A stretch of DNA of 64,000 nt from Rosellinia necatrix (taxonomy: Eukaryota; Ascomycota; Sordariomycetes; Xylariales; Xylariaceae). The DNA is taken from the NCBI GenBank assembly GCA_021209875.1, contig JAGYVD010000002.1, positions 4,960,001 to 5,024,000 on the forward strand. Direction: 5' to 3'. This document shows positions 34,572-46,296 of this stretch, one piece after another. The position numbers and the translations under genes are program-made. Each line of letters starts with the position of its first letter. Position 1 is the first letter of the stretch. The notes under the pieces are model-generated. The model searched no databases, had not been told where the DNA came from, and worked only from the letters and a program-made list of their open reading frames with translations.

Positions 34572-37500
34572 GATCACCGGAAAACTCTTCCCTAAAGATT
34601 GACAATTAATACCCGCCTCTGTCGTGTATTACTAAATGACTCTACGTTCAAGATACCCGGGGTAATGAGACCGAAGGGCTATGAAGACTGCATGGCAGGG
34701 ATGAAGCGCATTAGATAAGACGCTCAGACGCCTTGGGTTGGACTGACGATTGAGCGATAGCTTTATGATGGGACGCTCGGCATCAGCATTAACCCCAAAA
34801 CCGCGTGTAGTCCCACAACATTATGCTTCTACTCGTCTCTCGCCGAGATGCAGGACGTGACGTAGGCCAACGTCGTTAGTCACAATTAGAGTAATATCGA
34901 TATATGTACGAAGATGCGTAGTGGAGCAAATATTGCTCTCTTTCGATGCAACACCATCGTCTCTACCATTGTGTAAGTCGATGTGTATGTGATCTTAAAT
35001 GACTATAGTTTGTGAGATTTCGCAGCGAATGCGTCTGCTAAAGCCACTCTACCCAGCCGTTCACTATCTCGCTCGTCTTCTGCTGGGTTGGTGGCTTTAC
35101 CACAATCCTCAGGATATATTTGTCTGATAGGATGGCAGGGCCACCGCCTCTCCCCCATACCTCCAGAGTTATATACAAATCTTGTATACGTTACAAGCAG
35201 CGTTGCGGCACATGCCTATGGAGATATAATTCACCAATAATAAACAGTGTTATATTACCCCATGGCCTTGGATTGCGCGGCCCTAGCGACTCTATATCGG
35301 TGTCCCAATTGCCACACTGGGATCCCAGGGACCACGTGGCTGAACCGCAGTTGGTCGCGGTCATGCGATGTTACGGAATGCTACGGAATGCTACCATGCC
35401 GCTAAGGCGGCATACCTGCCGGTTTACCTAATCGAAGACTTATACATGAGGTTCGTCCCGATAAGTCGGATCATACATACATACGCTATCTAGAACAACC
35501 GGGTCGGACCGCGCGATAGTATGACACGTCACTAGAGAGAAGAGGCTTCTGGGGACTCAAAGGATATTGTAATGAAGAAAAGAAAACAAATTGACCGCGT
35601 GGAATCTGCCGTCACAGACATGGTAACAAGGGTCAAACAAGAAAGGCCCACTATACCTGCCTTCCCGTAACTTGAACGGGCGCCACAAGCCGTCCGGGAA
35701 CGGAGACTAGGTAGTGTACAGTCCACTACCGAGACACCCAGTACACAAAAGGTAGATACTGTCTATAGTTATACATAGGTAGGTAGTTAATGGATCTGCA
35801 CTTTGAATAGGTTGAGATTAGTAGATACTACAGCCGTTTCGGCTCGATGGAAAAGATGTGTTATGGATGAAGCCCCCTTTAAGCATCATTACTTGTCAGA
35901 TCCATACTATGGCCCCAAGTAACTAATTGCTAGTATTATCTGTCAGCATTTTCATGTTATTAAGGTGGAGGTAGTTGGTCATATCTTTTTCTGTTTTGGT
36001 CAGATTAAGTACCTTGGGAGGTGCCCAGGCGTGTTGGTGTGTTGCCCCACCAAAGATTGCTGTTAGGGCTAGCTTGATCCCCTGGTAATGACCTCTGTAC
36101 CTAGCCTAGTTACCGTGAACTTCTAAAGTTCCTAGCCGAGTTTTTTCAAGAATAGTTAAGAAGCAAATAATGGCTCAATGTCATGCAACGGGAAATTAAT
36201 CGAGATAGCTAGGTAGCTCTGCTACATAGTATAGCTACTGACAGGACAACCCTCAATATAACTATATCCTAGATACTCAGGTCTTGTCTTAGATACTTGC
36301 TTAGGTAATAGCTTCAAAGACTCCCGAGGTCGAGTATTTGAGGCCTTACCGGCTGGTTGGTACTATAGTTTTGATATGGGACTTGGAACAATGATCGCTT
36401 TAGGGTTTTGGTACACTAGGTAAACTAATTCAATGGCCATGCCGACTTGAAGAGCTTTACTTAATCATCATCTAGCCAGAGGTTTGGCACTGAGACTTGT
36501 TTACTATCTAAGCAGTAATATGGTGGTATTTGTTCGTCAGTTTGTTTGTCGCTCTGCCCTCTACAGAATTCCCGCTTTAGCCTCCCTTGAAGACAACCCC
36601 AAGGGACACCTACCAACAGTTCATACTTCTACATCGATGTCTAAGTACCCAGCGTCCAGAGGAGGTAGCCTACCGACCTGCCTGCCCGCCTACCAGTAAG
36701 CACCCAAGGTACTTAGGGTCCCTACGTAAATATCCACCCAGGTGCCTTAGGTACCTGCCTGGGTATATATCCAAGGTCAGAGAGGAGAGAGGAGGTGGTG
36801 TATTAAGTGTACTTGCTTACTTAGTGCCTAGAATGTTTAGAATCCAGTTGGAAGCCTTTTCTTCACCCTTTCCCTTTCCCCTTCCCCGGGACGACGGGAG
36901 ATATGGATAGTATGTGGACTGGGAGATACATGCATGCTGGTGCTGGGCCGAGATAGCGTGGCTATAGCGCTGATGGTCCGCACCCCAAATATTTTACAGG
37001 GCGGGATACTGTCAGACAGGGGTTTCCATTGGACCCCCGAACACAAACCATCCACTACCAAGAGGTATACTATAGGTACCTACCGCTATTACGGTACACC
37101 TAGCTGCATGTCGCCCACTGCCCATGACTGTATGGCTCGGCGACTAAGCAGACGATGCTACCTGCTCGCCCCTGCACACTTCCACTTGCACTTACCTACA
37201 TAGTAGCTAGCACTTGCAGCATTCCTTCACGCGCCACTCCCTGCTTGTATCCGGGAGGTACTTTGGGTACACTATTGATGGCACCAGACCAACAGTGCCT
37301 GCCTGCCAGTCATGCCCTGTCTCTCGGCCAATCGCCCGCATGAGCTGAGTGCGATCTGCTCCTTCGTTCCAACACGACGCCGCCCGCTACCACTATCGTT
37401 AAAGGCTCACACTCTCGCTGCTACCGTCCGTCCCATCGATTCGTCTCTCGGCCCCTACAACGACGCCATGGTCCGTTAGAGATAGACAACGAGACATCGG

Positions 37501-37747
37501 CCTGCATCACCTTGACACCCGCCCTCGATTCTCCATCACGAAGAGCTGTTTTCTCGCGATAATTTTCGCTGACGTTCTTTACGGTAACGGGGTGCTGCCC
37601 GCCATGGGAGCTAGCACGAAGCATCATACTCGACGGGATTATAGTGCATCGGGGGGGTACAGGATCAGTGTTACCGCTCGAAAAACCAAGACGCGGTAGT
37701 TCGATCCTGTGGTCGCCGATATACTCGGCCGTTCCAAAACCCTCAAC
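34572..37747. other. Intergenic region (3.2 kb), no gene recognised
   Basis: Short featureless ORFs only. TAGG/CCTA sequence occurs at 35776-35788 and 36697-36765. The last 400 bases are the promoter and leader of the LaeA-like gene. Confidence 0.5.
36697..36765. repeat. CCTA/GGTACC array
   Basis: AAGGTACTTAGG, CCTACG, CCTTAGGTACC and CCTGCCTGGG units in about 70 bases. Confidence 0.7.
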
Positions 37748-39555
37748 ATGGCGCCGCAATCGACTCACTCGTTCAACTCCTTCTCCGACAACCTCAGCGT
37801 CTCGACCCGGCCCAACTCCGAATCGGCAGTCCCCGAGTTAGACACCGACGTTTCTACGAGCGACGATGTCACGAGCGAGTACCTTAGCACGAGGACACGC
37901 AGTGTTCTTGGGCCCGTAATAGACCAAGACGATGGCTACTCGTCGATTCCCTACGACAACGCGTCAATATACGCACCTAGTCACTTCCCTACACACTCTA
38001 TCACATATCGTTCCGTCGACAGATGGGAAGACGCAGAAACAATGTCAGTCGAACCCTCGCCCCGGCGGCTATTCGAACATAGGCAGCCAGCTAACTGCCT
38101 TGATACAGAGACTCGACTCGATCTATAACCGAGTTGGACGTGGACTACGTTGTCGAGAATGGACGGCGCTACTGCGGATCATACTACATGCCAAACGATG
38201 AAGACGAACAAGTCCGACTCCAGTTGCTCAACCAAGTCTATCTGAAGGTCTTCGATGGAGAATTGACAACCGTCCCCCTGGAGTCCCCAACGCAGATTCT
38301 TGACGTCGGCACCGGCGTCGGCGAATGGGCAATAGATATGGCTGAGCGATATCCCGATTGTGAGGTTACGGGAACCGATATATCTAATATTTTTGAACGA
38401 CGAGTCCCGCAGAACGTTTACTGGGAAATCGATGATGCCGAGTTAGAATGGGAACGAGCACCGGATTTTTACGACCTCGTCCATCTCCGTGACTTAACAG
38501 GCGCATTTTCCGACTGGGACGCTATCTATCAATCTGCCTTTAGATGTCTGAAGCCTGGTGGTTGGGTGGAGGTACTGGACTTTGATGATAAAAAAGGGTT
38601 GCATGATTTGTTTGCGTATTTCGATACGGACTCAAGGCTCTACGAATTGGCACGGGATCTTCAAGAGGCCTCCATACTGTCTGGTCGATCGCGAGGAGTT
38701 GGACATCTGGAACCGAGGTTGCTGGTCAACGCTGGCTATGTCGACGTCAACATCACCGAATATTCCATACCTCTCAAGACACAGGATGGCTCAACAGGGA
38801 AGTTCTGGCTACTGTCGTGTTTAAATGGGATGGAGCCTACGTGTTTGCGATTGCTCACAAAGTATAAAAATTGGGACGCCGAAGAAGTTCGTTCAATCTG
38901 TGAATCGGTTGGAAGCGAGCTGGTGGCTCTTGCTCACGATCCCCAAAGGGCGAAGACTTTTGTAGTAAAACTCAGAGTGCTGACAGGCAGGAAGCCTGGC
39001 CACCACACCCGCTGGCTACCCACGCCGGCTGGTGAGCTGGGAAGCGCAGTCGGATTCGGTGAAGATGGCTTCCAGGCGCAATCGGAACACGCTCGCGATC
39101 CATCTGAACTACGGAGAACGTCAACCACGTTAATAAATCCAGACCACCCGATAACCGGTGTAGATCATACACAGGCTATCATGCCCACCACCCACGAAAT
39201 GATTCAAAACGCGAGTGCTGCCGATAGAGACGAGCACTTAGGAAGTACTGAACGCACGACAGAAGATTGGCTGAGAAATGTGGATGTCGACCACTCCCAT
39301 CAGATTTTACATGATGACTATACAGATGCCAGGATGATGGACGAGGGCGAGGAAATGGATACAGAAGAGACAATCTCGACCGGGAGGTCACATCAACACA
39401 CTACAAGGGACGATAGGCCGTTATCCGCAAGTGCATTAATCATGGCAGGCGTAGCAGAAAGCCAAAACGCACAAACCCATCATCTAATACACGAGCATAT
39501 AGCATCTTATGCTGACACTGCTTCACCCAAAGGCGAACCCGAGCAGCCAACATGA
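37748..39555 (+). CDS. LaeA-like S-adenosylmethionine-dependent methyltransferase
   Basis: Two exons (37748-38043, 38109-39555) give 580 aa. The 65-nt intron (GTCAGT donor, GCTAACTGC branch, TACAG acceptor) is the only reading that joins the two frames. The N-terminal about 110 residues are Ser/Thr-rich and disordered. The methyltransferase core shows motif I ILDVGTGVGEWAIDMAERYP with EVTGTDIS near residue 165, then DLVHLRDLTGAFSDW and CLKPGGWVEVLDFD. The lead-in VENGRRYCGSYYMPNDEDEQ is typical of the velvet-associated LaeA/Llm group. These nuclear proteins affect secondary metabolism and development; no substrate is certain for the family. The C-terminus is longer than usual, by about 170 acidic/His-rich residues. 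It is one of many paralogs in filamentous fungi and probably not LaeA itself. Confidence 0.87.
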
Positions 39556-40511
39556 ATAATCTCTACACATCTAATATCGAAAGGGACCTTGGATCAAGGG
39601 GGCCAGGGGGGGATCAACGATTGGTATATACCCAGACCGGCCAATAGAGACAGATAGATTGGTCATGCGAGCGAAATTAATTAGACGGTCCCTTTCCTTG
39701 TGTTCAACACCAACTATATGATCGCCGAGGATGACTAGAAAGGTCAAATATGTCTTGGCCAAAAATAACTGGCTACGTACTCGACTTTTCGTTGAGTATT
39801 TCTCGCTCCATACCCTAAATAGAATAATCTTAAACAATCCTGGCAAGTCGACGTTCCCAAACCAAGGAATACTAATCAGTATAGGTGCATTCATGGACCT
39901 CAACTAGGCTAATAAATCGCAAGTTGAAGCGCTCTACCACAGCAGCCTTCGAGCATCGAATTATCTGCGTAAACACCAACCGACATCGGAAAAGGTAGGC
40001 CAAGATCTACTGTTACACGGTTACTTAATTGCTATTACTACGAGCATCAGCAGATTCTCGCGTAGGTAATCCCAGCAGGTAACAATTTTATAGCCGGCTC
40101 TTCGGAATACCTGCACTTGTAGTAGAATGATGTCACACACTGCATATTCCGATACCTCATTATGTGCATATCCCGTGTACCCAATTAGGTAGTTAATTGG
40201 TTAAGTACCTAGGTAGCGTTGTCTCTCATCCCTCCTGCTACTACCTAGGTAGGTAGGTAGGATCCGTCGATGATAGGTTTGGCACCTACCTCTCTGTATG
40301 CCTACTTGCTTAGGTACCTAATCTACCAAACCTTAGGTAAGTATTTAGATGTCCCTACGTCCCGGCTACCTATACTCGAGTTGGCCAGGAGAGCTCATGG
40401 CTGCCTAGCATCAGTACCAGGCATTCACCGCCCAAACAGCCAGGTCTTTGTTGGGGGCTCATCAACATTCGGCATCCCATGATGACATGACAAGATAGAC
40501 CATCCAACCAG
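39556..40511. promoter_or_regulatory. Intergenic / VPS18 promoter with CCTAGG arrays
   Basis: About 950 bases. Arrays of CCTAGG, GGTACC and TAGG occur at 40187-40262 and 40306-40346, within 330 bases of the VPS18 start. No ORF of note. Confidence 0.5.
40187..40346. repeat. CCTAGG/GGTACC/TAGG arrays upstream of VPS18
   Basis: Two dense blocks (40187-40262 and 40306-40346) of overlapping TAGG steps, CCTAGG and GGTACC. Confidence 0.8.
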
Positions 40512-43500
40512 ATGGCGTTCGACGCAAGCAACGGCTTTGCTGCCGCCAACAGCGCGCACCATGAACTCAACGACGAGGGCGTGCCCATATTCGATATCGA
40601 GCCGGTGCAGCTCCAATTCTCCATTGCCGCCGACTTCGTGGCCGCCCAGGTAGCGAATAACGTCCTGGTGCTGGCCCTCTCCAATGGCCGTATCCTCCGC
40701 ATCGACCTGAACAGGCCCGAGGACATAGACGGTAAGCTCAGCCAGGACGGCCGTTCCTCCGGCCGCGCGCCAGAAAGGAGATGCTGACCCGTGCCGGCCG
40801 ACCGAGACAGACATCGATCTCCCCAAGCGTGTCTCCGAAGTGGGCGTCATCTCGCGCATGTTTCTCGACCCGACCGCTTCGCACCTCTTGATCTGCACCT
40901 CGCTTGGCGAGAACTACTATCTGCACACCCAGTCCCGCCAGCCGCGCCCGCTGAGCCGCTTACGAGGCGTCGCAATCGAGTCTGTGGCGTGGAACCCGTC
41001 CCTCCCAACCTCGACAACACGAGAGATCCTGATCGGCGCTTCGGACGGGAATATATACGAAACGTTTATCGAGCCATCCGCCGAGTTCTACCGCAAAGAA
41101 GAGAAGTTTCTGAAGTCCCTGCAAAAGCTCCCCGATGGACCCATCACGGGGCTGTGGGTTGATAATATAGGCGGCAAGGTCGATGCCAGGAGGATCGTCA
41201 TATGCACACAGAGCAGGCTATTCCACCTCGTTGGCCGTGTTGGGCGGAGTGGCCACGAAGGAGGCGGGTCCATTTATAGCAAGATATTCGATGCCGAGCA
41301 GCCCGTTATCCACGAGGTCTCAAGAAGTTCGACCGCCGCTCCTTCCGCGCTCGCTATATCCCCAGATCCTCCGGATTCTGCTACGTACGAAGGCGCGGTG
41401 CCGGACCGAGCATTTGCTTGGCTGTCGCCCCAGGGAATTTATCATGGAAAGCTGCTCACATCTCCAACCAACCATGACTTGGGGAATAAGGTCTATTCTG
41501 AAGCAAAGATGCTCCAAAGATCCCAAATTGTGCCACGAAAGAGTTCCACTGAAGTGATCGATGCCACAATCTTGACGCAATGGCATATAGTCTACTTGGT
41601 CGGCGATCATATCATAGCAACAAATCGCCTGACGGGCTCCGTTGTCTACAACCAGCCAATACTCGAGCATGGCCAGAGAGCGCTGGGTCTCTATATAGAT
41701 CAGCAGAAGAACACATTTTGGTTGTTCACCTCGCAAGACATATTCGAAATCGTAGTGCGGGACGAAGACCGTGACATATGGCAGATCATGCTTCAACGGC
41801 AGCAATTTGATACTGCTATGCAGTATGCTCATACCATTGCGCAGAGGGATGCAGTGGCCACGGCGTCGGGCGATTATTTAGCCGAGAAAGGGCTTTATAT
41901 CGAAGCTGCGGGTGTATATGGCAAAAGCAACAAGCCATTTGAAGATGTTGCCCTATCGTTTATCGACAATGGTCAGAATGACGCGCTAAGGAAATACCTA
42001 CTCACAAAACTCACAACATACAAGAAATCTCATGTCATGCAGAGGATGATGATAGCTACATGGCTGATAGAAGTGTTCATGGCCAAGCTTAATTCACTGG
42101 AAGACACTATTGCAGTAGAGGCCGAGGCGGCCGGAGATAGGCATACGGCACAGTCCCGACAGGAGCTCGATGCAGTGCGAGAAGAGTTCCACAACTTTGT
42201 TGAGAAACACAAATCTGACTTAGACCGCAAGACAGTATATGACATTATTAGCAGCCATGCACGAGAGGAAGAGTTGCTATTCTTTGCGAACACTATCAAT
42301 GACTATAACTACGAGCTCTCTTACTGGGTGCAAAGGGAGAGATGGGCGGACGCCTTGAAAGTCCTCAAGAAGCAGACAGACCCGGACGTTTTCTACCGGT
42401 ATAGTAGCGTCCTCATGACGCATGCAGCTCACGAGCTTGTTGAAATTCTCATGAGGCATGCCACACTAGAACCTCGAAAGATCATCCCAGCCCTACTTGA
42501 CTACAACCGAAATTTCGGTGGGGCACTATCGCAGAATCAAGCTCTTCGATATCTTCAATATGTGATAAACCAACTTCAATCCACAGATGCCGCCGTCCAC
42601 AATACGCTCATTTCCATCTATGCCTCACATGAGAGCAAGGCCGAGTCGGGGCTGCTAGCATATCTCGAATCACAAGGCGATGAACCTAATTTCGACCCTG
42701 ACTTCGCACTTCGTTTGTGTATACAACATAAACGAACCCTATCTTGCGTCCATATCTACACCAACATGGGACAGTACGTTCAGGCCGTAGACCTTGCTCT
42801 CTCCCATAATGAGGTTGAGTACGCATCTATTATCGCAGATCGGCCCACGTCAAACCCGGCATTAAGAAAGAAGCTTTGGCTTGCCGTAGCACGGAGGGTA
42901 ATATCCCAGTCAAACGGGATCAAGACAGCTATCGAATTCCTCAAACGATGCGACCTATTGAAGATAGAAGATTTGATTCCCTTCTTCCCGGACTTCGTTG
43001 TGATCGACGATTTTAAAGAGGAAATCTGTACTGCGCTAGAGGAATATTCGCATAATATTGATGGTCTGAAGAAAGAGATGGACGAGAGTTCCCAGACGGC
43101 CGCCAATATCAAAATAGATATTGCAGCCCTCGATCACCGGTATGCCATTGTTGAGCCCGGCGAGAAGTGCTACGTATGCAACCTACCGCTTCTCAGTCGT
43201 CAATTCTTTGTCTTCCCTTGCCAACACGCATTTCATTCCGATTGCCTGGGCCGTAAGGTCCTTGAGCAGGCCGGAGTGAGTAAAAGCCGTCGGATCAGAG
43301 AATGCCAGATCTCGATCAGTAAGGGCCTCGTCAGTGGTGCGCAGAAAGACGCCATGGTTGCGGAGCTCGATGCCCTAGTGGCCTCTGCCTGGTGAGTACT
43401 GACCTACCTCTTTCGGCTATACCCGTGATTATGGCTGTGGAGTGTCTCAAGCCTTTAGTAAATCGTGCTCACTAACGAATCCGCGTAGTATCTTGTGTAG

Positions 43501-43573
43501 CGACTACGCAATCAAGCGAGTTGATGAGCCTTTCGTCGGCCCGGATGATGATGTGCATGAATGGGCCTTGTAA
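40512..43573 (+). CDS. VPS18: Vacuolar sorting protein VPS18/PEP3 (HOPS/CORVET core)
   Basis: Three exons (40512-40731, 40811-43391, 43489-43573) give 961 aa. VPS18 is a shared core subunit of the HOPS and CORVET tethers, which drive fusion at the vacuole and endosome. The N-terminal half is the Pep3-type beta-propeller (LALSNGRILRIDL, then LICTSLGENYYLH and ILIGASDGNIYETF). The middle is an alpha-solenoid of clathrin-repeat type (ALRKYLLTKLTTYKKS, VFMAKLNSLEDT). A coiled coil precedes the C-terminal RING-H2: CYVC near residue 860, then CQHAFHSDC. The last Cys pair (CILC) is completed only by splicing the 97-nt final intron, which confirms the last exon. Length matches fungal VPS18. The gene is intact. 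Confidence 0.95.
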
Positions 43574-44271
43574 GACACCTATATTCGGGGAACGTCCTGT
43601 TGTATGCATCATCTTGGTGCTACCGATCGATGAAAAATAAGGTAATAATTACTATAGCCTACTACCTAAATGTGATGTATTAAAGCGAATAGCGAGGAGG
43701 CATGATTGGTAGCATTACCATGGCGAGGTTGAGATTTTAAGAAGATACCCATCTATCATCAAAGTTTTCCTTGTATATCATCTGTGACGTTGAAGGACAA
43801 TAGGAGTCAATTATAGCATAGGTCCAATATCGTAAGATATCAGAACAATGAGCTAGCAAGACAATTACAACAAACCTGCGCAACCGTAATTTATGGGCGG
43901 ATGAGCAGACCATCAGTCATCCACATGCTACCACGTCCTTACACCTCATACCATTTGTCTGCCAGATGTCCGTCCCTGTGCTACTGTAATTCTCAACCCC
44001 TTTCTCTTGTAACAAGAGTGCGACATGCTACCTACTTGGCCTCTAGTTACCGGGACAAGGTAGAAGACCCGACAAGGCACACTATTGACATTGCTAGTAC
44101 TAAACGTTCCTGTATGGAATACCGGGCACAATACACGCGTCTCCACCACCATTCCTACAATCACCTGTTCGATACAGTCCATCTTCTGTCCTAGCATTCT
44201 AGCCTCAAAACGCACCTTAACATTATCTAAGCTAATATATATAACTAGATATATAGTACCGATGAACAGCA
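43574..44271. other. Intergenic, VPS18 3' flank and DUF5672 promoter
   Basis: About 700 bases. Nothing recognisable beyond short ORFs. Confidence 0.5.
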
Positions 44272-45685
44272 ATGACGACGCCGTTTGTCCCTCTACAGCC
44301 ATCATCCCCAAATCGATCGATAACTCGCCTAGCGGTAATCAAATGCCTCGGCATTCTACTCGTGATATGGGTGATCATGAGTTGGGGGTGGTCCTCAGGG
44401 GTAGTAGAGCCGCTTTCCTATGTCGCTCTCATTCTTGTCTTGTGCTGCGTCTATATGGCCTCGAAGCGCCTGAGATGATGGATTATTCGAAGAGCTTCTA
44501 ATAATATTGTAACGGTCCGCAACCAGCACTAACAAACTCGGTATATTTAGCTCTTTAGTTCGTCCGAACCCACAATCAACGAGATACTTGATCCGGGGCT
44601 GGACGGTGCTATGGCGGAGGCGAGGATCATACCCCCGACTACTGCTATCAAGAAGCACACGGATCGCGTGGCGGTGATTATTGAGGATAGGCCCCTCGGG
44701 AATTTGATTCCAGTTATATGTGAGTCACGGAAAGCTTGACCGTATCTGGAATTACGAAGTCTTTTAGAAACCGTGCTGGGTAAAAGGATAAGGCCGTCTC
44801 GCTCGTCTCGGCTAACGTGTGTTTTCAACACCAGTGCATTTCCATGTCGTCCTCGGCCCCGAATGGCCCGTCATCCTATACACAACCCAGCCGACAGCCG
44901 AAATCCTGCTCCGCTCGGCGTCCTTCTCACGCGCCGTGAACGCGTCGGAGATCGAGATCCGATACCTACCAGCCAACAGTACGTATCCCCCTACCCCCTT
45001 CCCCCTTCCCTCCTATCCCACACCACCCCCCCTCCCAAAACCAGCGTCCGCGAGAAATAGATACCTTCGAAGGAAAAACGCTGACATGGGGATGCGCCCT
45101 TGCGCCTGCGTGTGAAACAAAAACAAAAAAACAAAAACAGCCACATTCTCGACACACGCCTCCGTCTCGGCGTTCCTGACCAACCCGTACCTCTGGACGG
45201 ACCTGGCGCCGCACGCGCGGGTGCTGCTGTTCCAGGCGGACAGCATCCTGTGCGCGGGGGCGGCGGCGGCGACGGCGACGGCGGACGAGTTCGTCGCGGC
45301 GGGCTACGACCTGGTCGGGGCGCCGATCGCGGCGGGGCTGGGGCGCGGCTTCAACGGGGGCCTGTCGCTGCGCGGGCGCGACGCCGTCCTGCGCGTCCTC
45401 CGCCGCTGGGACTTCGCCGCCGACAACGCCCCCGACGCCGGGAACCCCGACGGCTGGCGCTTCGAGGACCAGTGGCTGTACGCGCGCCTGCGCGACCTCG
45501 ACGGCCCGCCCGCCGTCCTGCCGGACGCCGAGACCGCCGCCCGCTTCGCCGTCGAGTCCGTCTGGGTCGACGGCGCGCGGCCGCTGGGCTTCCATCAGCC
45601 GCATCGCTGGCAGGCCGACCATATGGAGGAGATCATGGCGTATTGTCCCGAGGTCGGCATGATTGCCGGGTCGAGCTTCTTTTGA
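44272..45685 (+). CDS. DUF5672 family membrane protein (putative glycosyltransferase-like)
   Basis: Predicted exons 44272-44448, 44551-44719, 44835-44978 and 45141-45685 give 344 aa. The N-terminus has one or two membrane segments (AVIKCLGILLVIWVIMSW and YVALILVLCC). The lumenal part carries DUF5672 blocks: VLGPEWPVILYTTQPTAE, PYLWTDLAPHARVLLFQADS, YDLVGAPI and FNGGLSLRGRDAVLRVLRRW, then EDQWLYARL and FHQPHRW. The DSILC and NGGLSLR motifs resemble the nucleotide-sugar site of glycosyltransferases, so an enzymatic role in the secretory path is inferred. The first splice is uncertain: the frame continues past 44448 to a TGA at 44476-44478, and the 102-nt intron used here avoids it. The last exon is extremely GC-rich while the first three are ordinary. 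Confidence 0.75.
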
Positions 45686-45708
45686 AAGAGACGAGTGGTT
45701 TTTTCCCT

Positions 45709-45741
45709 TCCTCTTCCTCCTCCTCCTCCTCCTCCTCCTCA
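45709..45741. repeat. (TCC)n microsatellite
   Basis: About ten TCC units directly after the DUF5672 stop codon. Confidence 0.9.
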
Positions 45742-46231
45742 TTCTTTTTCTTTCTTTTGGGATTGGATTTTGTGGGGGAAGAAGGGAGTGGTAGGCAGCT
45801 TTTTACGTCTTGGACAGGGTCCGCATTTTGTTTATTATTACTGGCTGTAGAAGTTATTGCGAATGGGGTACCTTCTCTTCTATTTCTGCTTTTTGTATGG
45901 CCGAAGAGACTTGACTGTGTTTGGTCGGTTTAACAGTAGCATTTGCTATATGTTTGTCAGACAATCGTTGCTGACTTGATATTACCCACGGTTGTGAGAT
46001 GTGGATGAAAGGCTTATAGCGCTGCACAAACTCGACGTTCTAATAGGGTCTTTGGATGCGTGTTATTTCTACTCACTACTCAATATCAAGGAAATATGTC
46101 TCAACTTGGCCATGCTAAGTTGTTCACTGTGAAGCACTGACTTAGACTGATAACGTTTCATTGTGTCTCTCAACGGGGGCTATGACTGGACTAGGCAAGT
46201 ACACTAGTATGGTATACCTATGTGTGAAGGA

Positions 46232-46296
46232 AAAACGGAACCGTGAATCCCATGTCAATTATTATGTCGGTATATACGTGCGCTACTCTGCGACAC
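46232..46296 (+). repeat. Dispersed element copy 2
   Basis: Shows AAACGGAACCGT, AATTATTATGT, CGGTATAT and GCGCTACTCT in the same order as 23277-23335. It has diverged by substitutions and small indels. Confidence 0.55.

Noticed and set aside
44966..45742. 258-codon minus-strand ORF, Arg-rich
   Set aside because: Shadow of the GC-rich last exon of the DUF5672 gene.
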